Shown here piece after piece: positions 1 to 10,032 of a stretch of DNA of 64,000 nucleotides. A model generated the notes under the pieces. It saw only the letters and a list, made by a program, of their open reading frames with translations. It did no database searches and was not told the origin of the DNA. The stretch spans positions 1,561,970-1,625,969 of the forward strand of contig JAFLBX010000001.1 in assembly GCA_017303675.1 (NCBI GenBank), written 5' to 3'. The translations under genes and the position numbers were made by a program. Each line of letters starts with the position of its first letter. Position 1 is the first letter of the stretch. Origin of the DNA: Ignavibacteria bacterium (GTDB lineage: Bacteria; Bacteroidota; Ignavibacteria; Tepidaquicellales; OLB5).

Positions 1-776
1 GTAAAGATCACAAAATCCTCTAATTGAGATTCGCGGGCTAGATCCTGCATGTTTCTCAGGGTTTTGCCGTCACCTACGAAAATAAATCTCATCCGCGGGT
101 ATTTTTTTACAAGGAAGTATGCTGTTTGCAGTATTAATTTCTGGTTTTTTTGTTCATCAAATCTGGAAATATTACCAACTATAAAATTGTTTTCATCAAG
201 CCCAAGTGATTTCATGAGCTGAGTGTTTTTCTTCAGGTTTGCAAATTTACCTGTATTTATTCCGTTTGGAATAATATCGGTTTTTGTTCTGTCAGCTATC
301 CTGTTCTTTACAGCGGTAAGAAAATCATTGTGGGTTTCGCATATAGTTCTATCCGTAAACTGAACAAGATATTGTTCAATTGATCTGGATACCTTCTTCC
401 GCAGTAAATTACCGCTGTTTATGTAATGTATGCCATGAATTGTATGAACGCACTTCAGTTCAGGGTTATGCTTCTTTAATATCCTTCCGTAAAATCCTGC
501 AACACCGCCATGTGTATGAATAAGGTCATATTTATTTACATCGTACAGTTCCTGTAATGGTTTCAGATATTTTGTGCGCATTATTTTGGGAAGTTCTAAA
601 GGGTGAAATTTTGTAATACATTTTTTGACTTCCTCTTCAAATTTCCCGCCGCCTGCGGCAGCTATGGAAATATCAAAAATGGATTTATCTGCGTATTTGG
701 CGATAGAAAGTACATTCGTCTGCCCGCCGCCTAAAAATCCGCCATCTATCAGCTGTAATATCTTGAATTTTGCCAA
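1..776 (-). CDS. Glycosyltransferase family 4 (N-terminal part, runs off window)
   Basis: Partial gene; the C-terminus lies beyond base 1. The visible ~258 residues carry the GT4 N-terminal Rossmann domain: the glycine-rich acceptor loop LIDGGFLGGGQTNVLS near the start, a DLIHTHGGVAGFYGRIL segment, and then the linker into the nucleotide-sugar domain (DIIPNGINTGKF, FIVGNISRFDEQKN). No ATG exists upstream of the conserved part before an in-frame stop. The best start is TTG at 776, with AGG about 6 nt upstream. It is the last visible gene of the polysaccharide operon, 68 nt after the preceding GT2 gene. Family assignment is firm; the sugar and acceptor cannot be told. Confidence 0.85.
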   Translation of the reverse strand, partial: MAKFKILQLIDGGFLGGGQTNVLSIAKYADKSIFDISIAAAGGGKFEEEVKKCITKFHPLELPKIMRTKYLKPLQELYDVNKYDLIHTHGGVAGFYGRILKKHNPELKCVHTIHGIHYINSGNLLRKKVSRSIEQYLVQFTDRTICETHNDFLTAVKNRIADRTKTDIIPNGINTGKFANLKKNTQLMKSLGLDENNFIVGNISRFDEQKNQKLILQTAYFLVKKYPRMRFIFVGDGKTLRNMQDLARESQLEDFVIF

Positions 777-844
777 AATTTTCCTGTTAGATAACAAAAA
801 TAAGCATTAAAATTGATTGTAGTAAGTGAAATGCGGAGTATAAT

Positions 845-1876
845 TTAAAGGGATTTTTCTTTTTTTTGATAATATTCAACAGGTTTTATACCTGTTAACC
901 TTGAATAAAAGTAGGAAACAGAATTTAACAGGCCGGCAAATGGTGAATCAACATTTAATACTTTACTGGACATATATTTGATGATCTCATTTTCATTCTT
1001 CAATTTAAATTCTTTTAATGCTCTTCTTTTTTTAAGCACAGCCGGAAGATTAAAATAAAACCACAAATATGCCTTTATCACTCCCGTGAAAGAAAGCTCT
1101 TTGGAAAAAACTGCCTGTATAGTTCTGAGTGTATGGTTAAAAGTAATATAAGGTATCATTTTTATTAAAAATGTTGCGCTGAAAAATGTATAGAGGTTCA
1201 GGAATCTGTTCCTTTCCCTGCAGAATGTTCGGAATGAATTAGCACTATGGGTTGATGAACCTTTATGGTCTACCACAGAATCCTTCACGAATTTTATCTT
1301 CATTCCTTTAAAACGGGCTTTCAGCCCCAAATAAACATCTTCCCCATAAAAGAAATAATCGCTGTCAAACGGTACACCTATTTCACTCTGCCTGAATATA
1401 ACCGAGCAACCATTTGGATAAAATTCATCCTCAATATCCGGAAAAATATTCATAATATTATACATCATATATGAAACCGAGCCATTAGTTTTGTAATACT
1501 TTTCGGGAATTCCTTCAGTAATTACAAATGATGATGCAACTGTATTTCTATCTTTAACCGCATTTACAAGGCTTTCCAGCCAGCCCGTGCGGGTGATCGT
1601 ATCATTATTTAGCAGCACAACCAGATCGCCGCTGCAATGTTTAAGAGCTTCATTGTTGCCGCCGGCAAAACCCAGGTTTTTATCAGAGCGTACTATCTTA
1701 ATTCTGCCGTCAGAAAAGGTTTCTTTTACATACTCGCAGCTTCCGTCAGTGGAATTATTATCAAACAGAATAATTTCAAAGCTGCTGTATTGCTGTTTCA
1801 GCACAGAGCTTAAACACTCGCCAAGGAACTCTTTGCCGTTATAATTTAATATTATTATAGATACAAGCTCGTTCAT
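845..1876 (-). CDS. Glycosyltransferase family 2 (rhamnosyltransferase-like)
   Basis: A 343-residue inverting GT-A enzyme. The N-terminus has the GT2 opening VSIIILNYNGKEFL, the NDP-binding FDNNSTDGS and the metal-binding LLNNDT motif. FFYGEDVYLGLKARFKG supplies the ED acid/base region typical of the rhamnosyltransferase-like branch. A basic, partly hydrophobic C-terminal tail probably sits against the membrane. The ATG overlaps the stop of the upstream GT2 gene by 4 nt, so the two are translationally coupled. Likely adds one sugar to a lipid-linked polysaccharide in the cytoplasm; specificity unknown. Confidence 0.9.
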   Translation of the reverse strand: MNELVSIIILNYNGKEFLGECLSSVLKQQYSSFEIILFDNNSTDGSCEYVKETFSDGRIKIVRSDKNLGFAGGNNEALKHCSGDLVVLLNNDTITRTGWLESLVNAVKDRNTVASSFVITEGIPEKYYKTNGSVSYMMYNIMNIFPDIEDEFYPNGCSVIFRQSEIGVPFDSDYFFYGEDVYLGLKARFKGMKIKFVKDSVVDHKGSSTHSANSFRTFCRERNRFLNLYTFFSATFLIKMIPYITFNHTLRTIQAVFSKELSFTGVIKAYLWFYFNLPAVLKKRRALKEFKLKNENEIIKYMSSKVLNVDSPFAGLLNSVSYFYSRLTGIKPVEYYQKKEKSL

Positions 1877-2829
1877 TTAACAAATAAACTTTTTATATAC
1901 TTTGCGGAAACTTTCCTGTTTCTCTGAATTTCAAACCTTTCAGGCAGCTTTGTAATTGCAAGTAACGACCCTCTGATATAACCCCTCAATGCCCTGAAAA
2001 AAATTGTAAATGAATGAAACCTGATAAATGAGTAATACCTTTTTAAACGCGCTATAAAAAATAACGGCTGGTATAAAAGATAAACTGAAAGCGGATAATT
2101 TTTTATCCGCATAAGGATCAGGTTGCGTTCGCACATCTCAGTCTGGAAGCCGTGCGTGGCTACCGAACTGGTTCCCCCGCGTTTGTGATAACAAACCGCA
2201 AGCGGTTCATACAGGCATTTAAACCCGGCAAGCTGCGCTCTGAAGCTGAAATCAATGTCTTCGTAATATGCAAAGAAAGTTTCATCAAAAAGCCCGGTTT
2301 TTTCAAATACTTCTTTTTTGTAGAAAGCAGCGCCGGCGCATGATCCGAAAATATATTCAGGCTTATCATATTGACCCGTATCTTTTTCACCGTTACCACG
2401 GGCAAGCGGCGAGCCGCCGTTTGCTTTTATAAAATCACCGCAGTCATCAATAATATCCCTGTTAAAATAATTCAGCATTTTTACTGCAAGTATATCTGCA
2501 TTTTTTAATTTTATTGAATCTGTTGCGGTTTGGAGAAAACCGGGTTCAAGCTCTATATCATTATTCAGAAGCAGTATAATATCACATTCAGGAATCGTCA
2601 GTGAATGCTTTATTCCTTCATTAACCGCTTTTGCAAAGCCTGAATTATACCCAATTTCAATTACTTCTGCTGAAGGAAATTCATCTTTTGTATATTGAAC
2701 CGAATTATCCCTCGAGCCGTTATCGCATAAGATCACTTTGTAATCCTGCAATGTTTGCCTCTTCAGCGAGGCATAACAGGTTACAAGATGTTCAGATCCG
2801 TTATAATTCGGAATTACTATACTTATCAT
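1873..2829 (-). CDS. Glycosyltransferase family 2
   Basis: 318 residues. ISIVIPNYNGSEHL opens the GT-A fold, CDNGSRDNS contacts the nucleotide, LLLNNDIELEPGF is the metal site and FFAYYEDIDFSFRAQLAG the acceptor/catalytic helix. It abuts the upstream GT2 gene without spacing and overlaps the next by 4 nt (ATGA). Paralogous to the three other GT2 genes in this cluster, suggesting one enzyme per linkage of a repeat unit. ATG start. Confidence 0.9.
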   Translation of the reverse strand: MISIVIPNYNGSEHLVTCYASLKRQTLQDYKVILCDNGSRDNSVQYTKDEFPSAEVIEIGYNSGFAKAVNEGIKHSLTIPECDIILLLNNDIELEPGFLQTATDSIKLKNADILAVKMLNYFNRDIIDDCGDFIKANGGSPLARGNGEKDTGQYDKPEYIFGSCAGAAFYKKEVFEKTGLFDETFFAYYEDIDFSFRAQLAGFKCLYEPLAVCYHKRGGTSSVATHGFQTEMCERNLILMRIKNYPLSVYLLYQPLFFIARLKRYYSFIRFHSFTIFFRALRGYIRGSLLAITKLPERFEIQRNRKVSAKYIKSLFVK

Positions 2830-3789
2830 TTACTTTTCATTGAATAATTTTAATAAGTGATCATGTTTCTTATAACGGTAATCATCTTTATTGCCGAATA
2901 TTCCTTTAATATTTTCAATAAATATAATGAAATATGAGTTTATTTTTATAAGAAATTTTAATGTCCGCGCTTTACCTGCGGTATAATTCTTACTGAAAAA
3001 TGTATACATGCTGTATATAAATCTGCCGTGCAGCCACCAGTTATCATTAGTCTTAAAGCTTGAACCTCCCAGGTGTGTTACCTGTGTATTTGTATCAACA
3101 GCCAGCAGGTATTTTTTATAAATGCTGTATGAAAGGTCAACATCTTCGAAGAAAAGTATATACCTTTCATCCATAAACCCTGCTTCTGAAAGGACCTGCT
3201 TTGTGGTTAGAAAAAACGCGCATGGTATCTGTTCGGTATAGAATATTTTCTTTTCTTTTACATCTATTTCCTGGTTTTCAAGATACCGGTTCATCCTTGA
3301 TGCTGATTTATTAAATAATGGCGCTAATACAGAGAAAAAGTAAACAAATTGCATGATTGTCGGGTACCTCTGGAAATAATTCCGCTGAAAATTACCATCA
3401 GTACCTCTTAGCGCGGGAGATATTGCACCAATATTTTCGTTTCTTTTCATTGCTAACACTAAGCTTTCCAGTACGGGTTCGGTAAATATTATATCAGGAT
3501 TCATAATAAGCACATACTCACCTTTCGCCTTCTTAATTCCCAGGTTATTTGCTGCTGAAAAGCTTATTAATGAATCAGTAAAAATTGATGAAATATTATT
3601 TTCTTTTCCTGTTAATTCTTTAATTATTTCCCGTGAATCATCTGAAGAAAAATTATCAATAATAATAATTTCCGGTTTTATGGAATTTTCATTCATCAAT
3701 ACGGAGTTTATACAATTCTTTAAAATTGCCCCGGTATTATGATTTACTATTATTATTGATATTAACAATTTACCTGATAAATTTTTCAA
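2830..3789 (-). CDS. Glycosyltransferase family 2
   Basis: About 319 residues with the GT2 signature LISIIIVNHNTG, IIDNFSSDDS, LIMNPDIIFTEP and LFFEDVDLSYSIYK. The opening codon is TTG at 3789, which overlaps the 3' end of the upstream GT4 gene by 20 nt. A second in-frame TTG about eight codons later has a better-placed AGG, so the exact start is uncertain, but no ATG occurs before the catalytic core. Part of the tightly packed polysaccharide operon. Confidence 0.88.
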   Translation of the reverse strand: MKNLSGKLLISIIIVNHNTGAILKNCINSVLMNENSIKPEIIIIDNFSSDDSREIIKELTGKENNISSIFTDSLISFSAANNLGIKKAKGEYVLIMNPDIIFTEPVLESLVLAMKRNENIGAISPALRGTDGNFQRNYFQRYPTIMQFVYFFSVLAPLFNKSASRMNRYLENQEIDVKEKKIFYTEQIPCAFFLTTKQVLSEAGFMDERYILFFEDVDLSYSIYKKYLLAVDTNTQVTHLGGSSFKTNDNWWLHGRFIYSMYTFFSKNYTAGKARTLKFLIKINSYFIIFIENIKGIFGNKDDYRYKKHDHLLKLFNEK

Positions 3790-4834
3790 AATGAACTATA
3801 CTCTTATCCCAGTTCATGAACTCCCTGATGTGAATATATGCAGCTTCAGATATTTCCTTTATTTTTCCGGGATTATTTATCAAAAATTCAGCTCCTTTAA
3901 ATAATCCGTCCTTATCTGCCGGATCAGCGTGAATTGCTGTTATCAAATGTTCTGAATACTCAGGTATGGCAGCAACTTTATTAGCCACTATTGCGCATTT
4001 ACATGCCATAGCCTCCGAAGGAGGCGAACCAAATCCTTCAGTAATGCTGGAAAATAAAAAAATATCCGTTCTGCTGTAAATATCAGTTAATTCTTTATCA
4101 TTTGGATTTTCAGTAAACTCAATATAATCCGGCATAATATGGTATCTCTTAACTCCAAATGCCCTGAATTTCAATTCCGGATATTTTTCTTTCAGCTTAA
4201 TACATGTATAAATTGCCCTTTCAACATTTTTGTTCGGCAGGCTGTGATCCTGAAATGCAATTACAGGAGGCTCATTGTAAATTTTATTATCATTATAAAA
4301 CCTGTTCCTGTCAAGCCCTATATATATCAATTCAGAGTCAGAGCCGAACTTATCCATTAAAAGCTTCTGCATGTGCCTGCTGCAGACAATCCTTTTCAGC
4401 GGCAGGGTGTATGATCTGTCAACATACTTCACATTTGAATTCCATATTTCATAGTCCTGTATCAGGTAATATTTCCTTCCTTTTGAACTGCTGAAATGAT
4501 ATACCGGGTAAGCTGTTGGCCATGATGTTGCAATTGAAACATCAGCATCACGAACAAACATATTATGCATTACAGGTACAAACTTAACCTTAAACTTATA
4601 CGGATAAATATTTGATGGCAGCTTATTTTTACCCGCGGTTAACCATTTTAATACTGTCTTAACCTGGTATTTAAAATAATACCATTTAATCCTGTTCTTG
4701 TGCATATTGAAAGGAACTACCGGAGTATACAACACCACGTCGTGGCCTCTCCCCAGCAGCCTGTTTGCATACTGAAAAATTATATTCATGCCGCCTGTAC
4801 GGTTTATTTCAGGAACTATGAAATTAACCTTCAT
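3770..4834 (-). CDS. Glycosyltransferase family 4 (group 1)
   Basis: 354-residue retaining GT-B enzyme. The N-terminal INRTGGMNIIFQYANRLLGRGH is a typical GT4 acceptor-side loop. The C-terminal domain has the E-x7-E nucleotide-sugar signature in EGFGSPPSEAMACKCAIV. It starts on an ATG directly abutting the stop of the flippase gene and overlaps the following GT2 gene. Cytoplasmic, peripheral membrane; substrate unknown. Confidence 0.9.
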   Translation of the reverse strand: MKVNFIVPEINRTGGMNIIFQYANRLLGRGHDVVLYTPVVPFNMHKNRIKWYYFKYQVKTVLKWLTAGKNKLPSNIYPYKFKVKFVPVMHNMFVRDADVSIATSWPTAYPVYHFSSSKGRKYYLIQDYEIWNSNVKYVDRSYTLPLKRIVCSRHMQKLLMDKFGSDSELIYIGLDRNRFYNDNKIYNEPPVIAFQDHSLPNKNVERAIYTCIKLKEKYPELKFRAFGVKRYHIMPDYIEFTENPNDKELTDIYSRTDIFLFSSITEGFGSPPSEAMACKCAIVANKVAAIPEYSEHLITAIHADPADKDGLFKGAEFLINNPGKIKEISEAAYIHIREFMNWDKSIVHFEKFIR

Positions 4835-6397
4835 TTACTGCCGTTTCCTTAAAGGATTGATCAACCTGAGCATTTTAAAAAGATTTTCCCTGTCACGATT
4901 GTTTAAATAACCTGATTTCCACAATAAAATTATATAAAGCAAAAAGATAATCGCAGATGTAGTTGTGATCAAAATAATTCCTGTAATCCTTTCACCCGAA
5001 AATGCGAAATATTTTTCTGTATAATGAAAAATCAGATAAATAACAGAACAAACTGCCCCGGCAATTCCAAGAGGCTTCAAAAAACTTCTGAACATGAATT
5101 TTAACGGATTTTCTTTGAAATATCCGGCAGAGGTAAAATAAATATATGTTGATGCAGCAAGAGTTGCAGCGGTTGTACCGATTGCCGCTCCTACGATTCC
5201 GTAATATTTTATGAGTATAAAGCTTAATACCAGGTTCACTGCAAGGCTTATTATACCTTCATACATAAGATACTTTGGTACACCAAGATTCGGGATGATT
5301 GAATTCCCCGGTGCGGAAATAAGCAGGTTTACCAGCTGTCCAAATGCAAGTATCCTTAAAAGGTAAACTGATATTTCATAACCCGGACCCATCCAGGTAT
5401 TTATCAGCAGGTCCGCAAAGATCAATATATATAAAAAAATAGGAGCTGAAAAAACCGTAAGGTATTTTGTCGCTTCAAAAAAAAGCTCATTAAGCCTGTT
5501 TTCCTCTTTCCTGGCATTTAATTCAGCTGCTACAGGCGCAACCTGCTGGAATAACTGCAGAGGAAAAAATTTCCCCAGGCGTGTAACGCGGTTTGCAAGG
5601 TTAAAGTATGTTACATTTCCTAGTGTTGAAAAATATCCTAAAAGGAACTCATCATACTTTTCAGAAAGAAATGCTGAAAACCTTGAAACCTGCATTTGCA
5701 GCCCGAATTTACCCATCTGCCTGAAGGTTTGCCTGTTCACATAAGCGGGAGATATCTTAATGGCCGGCACTTCCTTAAGGGCAAGAATAATATTAAAGAA
5801 TACACTTACTGCAACTGCACCCAGCTGTGAGTATAAAATTCCTTTTAAGCCGTATCCGGAAACTAGCAGTATGTAAGTTATAATAAAATTCAGAATATTT
5901 ATTACCAGTCCAATTATACTGTTAAGGTACATTTTCTGTATGCTGATAAGTACTGAAACAAAAATTGTGCTGGATGTTGCAGTAAAGAATATCACAAGGC
6001 TTATATATAATGAAAACCTGGCAAGCTCAAATAGATCAGGGGGAATATTTATCAGCCTCAAAATGCTTTCTGAAAAAAGTATTACAACTATACAAATAAG
6101 CAAAGTGAATGCTATATAAAAAAACAGGCCTGTGTTTATTGTTTTATTCAGCTCATCGTGATTTCCCCGGTTGTAATGCTCGGAAATGAACTTAATAAAT
6201 GAAGCTGAAAAGCTGAAATCAAGCAGACCGAATGTGCCGATAAATCCAAGTACAATTGCGTAAATACCAAACTCGGTTTGCCCAATGTACATTATTATAA
6301 GCGGAGTTAATATGAAAGGGGATAGGAAGCCGAATGCCTGAGCCGCAAAATGGTAAAAAGTATTTTTAATTACTTTATCTCTTAATGATGATGACAT
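4835..6397 (-). CDS. Wzx-like lipid-linked oligosaccharide flippase
   Basis: 520 residues and almost wholly hydrophobic, with about 12-14 predicted membrane segments in the polysaccharide-transporter (MOP superfamily) pattern. The start, NTFYHFAAQAFGFLSPFILTP, is the usual first helix of PST flippases; FGIYAIVLGFIGTFGLLDF follows in helix 2. It would turn over the undecaprenyl-linked repeat unit made by the adjacent glycosyltransferases. 20 nt separate it from the upstream GT2 gene and none from the downstream GT4. No Wzy polymerase or ligase is visible in the window, so the rest of the locus probably lies before base 1. Confidence 0.88.
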   Translation of the reverse strand: MSSSLRDKVIKNTFYHFAAQAFGFLSPFILTPLIIMYIGQTEFGIYAIVLGFIGTFGLLDFSFSASFIKFISEHYNRGNHDELNKTINTGLFFYIAFTLLICIVVILFSESILRLINIPPDLFELARFSLYISLVIFFTATSSTIFVSVLISIQKMYLNSIIGLVINILNFIITYILLVSGYGLKGILYSQLGAVAVSVFFNIILALKEVPAIKISPAYVNRQTFRQMGKFGLQMQVSRFSAFLSEKYDEFLLGYFSTLGNVTYFNLANRVTRLGKFFPLQLFQQVAPVAAELNARKEENRLNELFFEATKYLTVFSAPIFLYILIFADLLINTWMGPGYEISVYLLRILAFGQLVNLLISAPGNSIIPNLGVPKYLMYEGIISLAVNLVLSFILIKYYGIVGAAIGTTAATLAASTYIYFTSAGYFKENPLKFMFRSFLKPLGIAGAVCSVIYLIFHYTEKYFAFSGERITGIILITTTSAIIFLLYIILLWKSGYLNNRDRENLFKMLRLINPLRKRQ

Positions 6398-6417
6398 TCG
6401 GTATATTTATTGGCGTT

Positions 6418-7239
6418 TTAAGCTTTAATTGATGATACTACTATGAGCCTGAACGCTAAAATAGGGTATAAAAACTTAGCCTTAAAGCCAAAATGTCTTG
6501 AATAATACCTGTAAATATCACTGTACATTATCTTCCTTAAAGAAAAATCCGCGTTTTTTGTGGAGTGGCTGCCGTAATGGATAATTGATACCGTATGCAG
6601 AAAATATATCTTTTTGCCGGCAGCCCATATACGGCTGCAAAGATCAACATCATTATATAATATCCTGTATGATTCATCAAACCAGCCGATCTCCTCAGCC
6701 AGTTCTCTTCTGATCATTAAAAATGTAGCCGCTGCCTGCTCTACCGGACATGTCTGGTTATAATCAAAAGATGCCATATCATATTCCCGGTTCAGCTTGT
6801 TAAAAGAAAGATATGTGTAAAATGCGTTTTTTAGTTTTGGGAATTTTTTCAGGCTGTTCTGAACAGTACCATCGGGATTTAACAGCCGGCAGGCAACTGC
6901 CCCGGCATCACTTGTATTATCAAGAAAGCTCACACATTCTTTCAATGTATTTTCCAGCATGATAGTATCGCTTCCCAGCAGAAGTACATATTTTCCTGAA
7001 GATACTTTCATCCCCTGGTTACAGGCTTTGGCATATCCAAGGTTAACGGAATTTTCTATCAGTGTGATCTTATCCTTCATGCCGCGTAAATACTCTCTGC
7101 TGCCGTCACTTGAAGCATTATCTATTACAATGATCTCATATTTCAGAACTTCTGCCGGGGTTGTTTTAAAAATGGAAGTTAAACATTCTTCTATAAGAGT
7201 GCGTGTATTCCAGTTCGCAATTACTATCGAAAGTGTCAT
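6418..7239 (-). CDS. Glycosyltransferase family 2
   Basis: 273 residues: LSIVIANWNTRTLIEECL, VIDNASSDGS, LLLGSDTIMLEN and ILYNDVDLCSRIWAAG place it in GT2, with the usual second Asp of NND replaced by GSD. First visible gene of the minus-strand polysaccharide operon; the bidirectional hairpin at 7251-7283 separates it from the PrsW-like gene. ATG start. Confidence 0.88.
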   Translation of the reverse strand: MTLSIVIANWNTRTLIEECLTSIFKTTPAEVLKYEIIVIDNASSDGSREYLRGMKDKITLIENSVNLGYAKACNQGMKVSSGKYVLLLGSDTIMLENTLKECVSFLDNTSDAGAVACRLLNPDGTVQNSLKKFPKLKNAFYTYLSFNKLNREYDMASFDYNQTCPVEQAAATFLMIRRELAEEIGWFDESYRILYNDVDLCSRIWAAGKKIYFLHTVSIIHYGSHSTKNADFSLRKIMYSDIYRYYSRHFGFKAKFLYPILAFRLIVVSSIKA

Positions 7240-7250
7240 TTATTGAAATA

Positions 7251-7283
7251 AAAAGCCAATCCTATAACGGATCGGCTTTTTTA
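7251..7283 (-). terminator. Rho-independent terminator after the PrsW-like gene
   Basis: Read on the minus strand, a 9-bp stem AGCCGATCC / GGATTGGCT (one G-U pair) closes a short loop and is followed by a T run; A runs on the other side make it usable in both directions. It lies directly after the PrsW-like stop at 7302 and just before the GT2 start at 7239. Confidence 0.75.
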
Positions 7284-7301
7284 TGGGTTATAAAAAAAAT
7301 T

Positions 7302-8303
7302 TTACTGTGTTTTTTGCTGCTGATAAAACACCATAGTATATATTCTGTTCCTTAAAGCGTCAACTTCACGCTGGTAAACCGCCTGTTTACCTGCTTTCAG
7401 GGTCTTTGCCTGGTTTTTACGGATAGCAAGCTTTATAGCCGTTTTAACATAATCCTTGTGGTTAATATGTGAAGCAAGCCATCCTTTTTTGCCGCGTTTT
7501 GATGTGTAAGGAAGGTGTGCCAGGTGTTCTTTGGGGATATAACCTGTAGTATTTGATTCGTCAGTTAACTCTCTTAATATAATTTTGCCTTCATTATGAA
7601 CCGCGAACTGAAATACTACGAATATTATTATTACAGACATTATCATGAATGCAAACCCTATAAGTGCGGTTGAATTAAAGCTTACCATCAGATTCCACAT
7701 AAAATGCATGAACATTGCAAGCCCGAGGCCAAGCGGTATGATAGTCATTTTTGCCAGCATACCTTTGAATTTAGCATAACCTATTGCAGCGCCAAATACT
7801 GCCTGGCAGCAGCAATGCAGTACTGCAGAAAATAATGTCCTTATTATTATCAGCATAAAAAGCCCTACATAATCCTGAGGAAAGCTCATAAAATACAGGA
7901 AATTTTCAGTCATGCCAAAACCCAGTCCAACAGCGCCTCCGTAAACTGCGCCGTCAACAGGTCCGTCAAAATTTTTGCTCAGCGCTATCATTAACAAAAA
8001 TATTCCTTTTGTACTTTCTTCAACAACCGGGGCTACTATTACCGCGCCTGCAAGATTGTTAAATGTGCCTGCATCTGAATCATTGGCAAACTGGTATATA
8101 AACTCAGATACTCCAAGACCCATGATCATACTTCCTATGATACCGAAAATTATTGCACCGGTTGCTCCCCATGCAAAATTCAGACTAACCAGCCAGAATG
8201 GCTCTCGCTCGTACCTGTCCATCCACCAGATAATGATCAGATACATTATCATCGGAACAACAGAAAAGAAACCTGCCAAAAAAAGATGTATTAACGGATT
8301 CAT
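7302..8303 (-). CDS. PrsW-family intramembrane metalloprotease-like protein
   Basis: 333 residues with about 8 membrane helices and a basic cytoplasmic tail. The PrsW/CPBP-type signature residues are present: E95-E96-x-x-K99 in PVVEESTKG, F129-x-x-x-E133 in FGMTENFLYF, and H163 and H200 (MHFMWN) in later helices, with N where PrsW often has D. Bacillus PrsW cleaves the anti-sigma factor RsiW; whether this protein has a similar client is unknown. Two ECF sigma genes with likely membrane partners (35382-35993 and 62256-63005) are possible but unproven substrates' neighbours. Single-gene transcription unit. Confidence 0.82.
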   Translation of the reverse strand: MNPLIHLFLAGFFSVVPMIMYLIIIWWMDRYEREPFWLVSLNFAWGATGAIIFGIIGSMIMGLGVSEFIYQFANDSDAGTFNNLAGAVIVAPVVEESTKGIFLLMIALSKNFDGPVDGAVYGGAVGLGFGMTENFLYFMSFPQDYVGLFMLIIIRTLFSAVLHCCCQAVFGAAIGYAKFKGMLAKMTIIPLGLGLAMFMHFMWNLMVSFNSTALIGFAFMIMSVIIIFVVFQFAVHNEGKIILRELTDESNTTGYIPKEHLAHLPYTSKRGKKGWLASHINHKDYVKTAIKLAIRKNQAKTLKAGKQAVYQREVDALRNRIYTMVFYQQQKTQ

Positions 8304-8376
8304 ATATTATTTATTATTTATTATAACGGGTCAAATATAACTAAACAATTGTGAATTAACAATTAATCATTAAACT

Positions 8377-9708
8377 TTACTTTATTAATACCATTTTTTT
8401 AGAAAGGGTTATATCTTCGGCTGAAAGTTCGTAAATATATATCCCTGATGCGTATGAGCTCATATCCGCTGTTTCAATATAGTTGCCTGTGGAATGGTAA
8501 GAATTAACCAACACTTTTATTTCTTTTCCGTTCAGGTCATAAATAACAAGTTTTACATTACCTGCAGCCGGAACAGAATATTTTATTGAAGTAACCGGGT
8601 TAAATGGATTAGGATAGTTTTGTTCGAGAATGTAATCAACAGGTACAGTAGTATTTTCCGGGTCTAAACCGAAAGGTTCTCCTTCATATTTTATCAGTTT
8701 CCCGTTTGTTGCAAGCGCATAGGCGCAAATTGAATTTTCTGTTAATTTATAAAGATCCATCTGCCTGAAATTATTCACATCTCCGGTATTCATTGATTCC
8801 CATGTTTGGCCGTTGTTTGAAGTTCTTTTCATAAATCCTGATGCCATAAAATAAATTCCGGTTCCGGGAACCCACTTTACTATACCAGCAAAGGTCAGGT
8901 TGGTTCCTGTATTTATTATTTCCCAGTTGTTGCCTCCGTTTGATGTTCTGGCTATATCAGGCGCAACTGCATCGCTTAATGCAATTGCGTTCAGCTTATC
9001 ATTCTGGAATGCGATTGAAGGCACTGATGTTCCGGGAATACCAAGTGTTTTAACAGACCAGCTTACACCGCCGTTTGTTGTTATATATATTTTTGCCGGA
9101 TTTGTTATCAATCCAAATCCGTAAAATAAACTATCAACTACAAACAGAGAATTTTGTGTTATATATGGAGCCGTTTGCGGCGCTTTTGTTACGTGCCATG
9201 TTTTACCGCGGTCAAAGGTTTTTGCCACCCAAAATGAATCACTGCTAGTAGAAGGGTCGCTTACTATCACTCCAAAGTTCGGATTGGTTTTGCTGAACTG
9301 AATTCCGCTGATAAATCCGTTATTACCCCCTGTGGAAAGCATTACCTGCCAGTTAAGTCCGCCGTTAACAGTTTTATATACCCTGGCATTTCCGCCGCTG
9401 CCGCCGGCTGAACCGCCATCACCGGCAAATATTGTATCGCTGCCCAGCGCGTAAACACTGTAAAGCTCATTTGTGTTGATATTACCTGTAATATTTATAA
9501 AGTTTAATCCGGAATTTGTTGTTAAAAATATTTTTGGAAAGTTGTTGGAACCCCCTGCAATTACAACCGTGCTGCAGTTAGGTACTGAAACGGAAGGAAA
9601 GCTTCCCAGCTCATTTGAGTTTAACTGTGATACTGTTGACCATTGGGTATAAAGGTTTGCCTGTAAAAAAATGAACGGTAATATAAGCCAAAGGGCGTAT
9701 TTTTTCAT
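8377..9708 (-). CDS. T9SS-sorted secreted beta-propeller (BNR/photosystem-repair-like) protein
   Basis: 443 residues: N-terminal signal peptide (hydrophobic to about residue 20), a body of repeated T-x-N-G-G-x-x-W units (TTNSGLNF, KTVNGGLNWQ, ITTNGGVSWS, RTSNNGQTWE) typical of sialidase/Ycf48-like propellers, and a C-terminal ~80-residue T9SS type A sorting domain opening NYPNPFNPVTSIKY and ending KKMVLIK. Exported by Sec, crossing the outer membrane through T9SS. Paralogous to the next gene upstream (10359-11687). Ligand unknown. Confidence 0.85.
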   Translation of the reverse strand: MKKYALWLILPFIFLQANLYTQWSTVSQLNSNELGSFPSVSVPNCSTVVIAGGSNNFPKIFLTTNSGLNFINITGNINTNELYSVYALGSDTIFAGDGGSAGGSGGNARVYKTVNGGLNWQVMLSTGGNNGFISGIQFSKTNPNFGVIVSDPSTSSDSFWVAKTFDRGKTWHVTKAPQTAPYITQNSLFVVDSLFYGFGLITNPAKIYITTNGGVSWSVKTLGIPGTSVPSIAFQNDKLNAIALSDAVAPDIARTSNGGNNWEIINTGTNLTFAGIVKWVPGTGIYFMASGFMKRTSNNGQTWESMNTGDVNNFRQMDLYKLTENSICAYALATNGKLIKYEGEPFGLDPENTTVPVDYILEQNYPNPFNPVTSIKYSVPAAGNVKLVIYDLNGKEIKVLVNSYHSTGNYIETADMSSYASGIYIYELSAEDITLSKKMVLIK

Positions 9709-9847
9709 GATTTTGGAGTAAAAATTTAATTTTATTGCACTAATCTAACGATTATTAAAAATAATCTCAACTGAAAATGAAAAACCCCGATTTAGTGATG
9801 TCAAATCCCGTACTGCGGCAGGTAGTTGCATGCGGTTATTTTATATG

Positions 9848-9877
9848 TTTGTCATACCCGCGAAAGCGGGTATCTAG
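9848..9877. repeat. CCCGC/GCGGG palindromic repeat, copy 1
   Basis: GTCATACCCGCGAAAGCGGG plus TATCTAG forms an ATACCCGC / GCGGGTAT stem. Near-identical to the copy at 10147-10175. This is a widely distributed intergenic repeat type in many bacterial phyla. Confidence 0.75.
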
Positions 9878-10032
9878 TGGATAATTAAAATTTATGAATG
9901 ATGAACGGAAAACTACTATTTAAAATTTCAACAAATAGGGGAGTAGAGAGGGGGTAGCAAAATAGAATATTAAAAAACCCATTGGTAAATAGACGAAAAT
10001 CCTTGTTGAATGCGGCAAAACTTTATGATCTA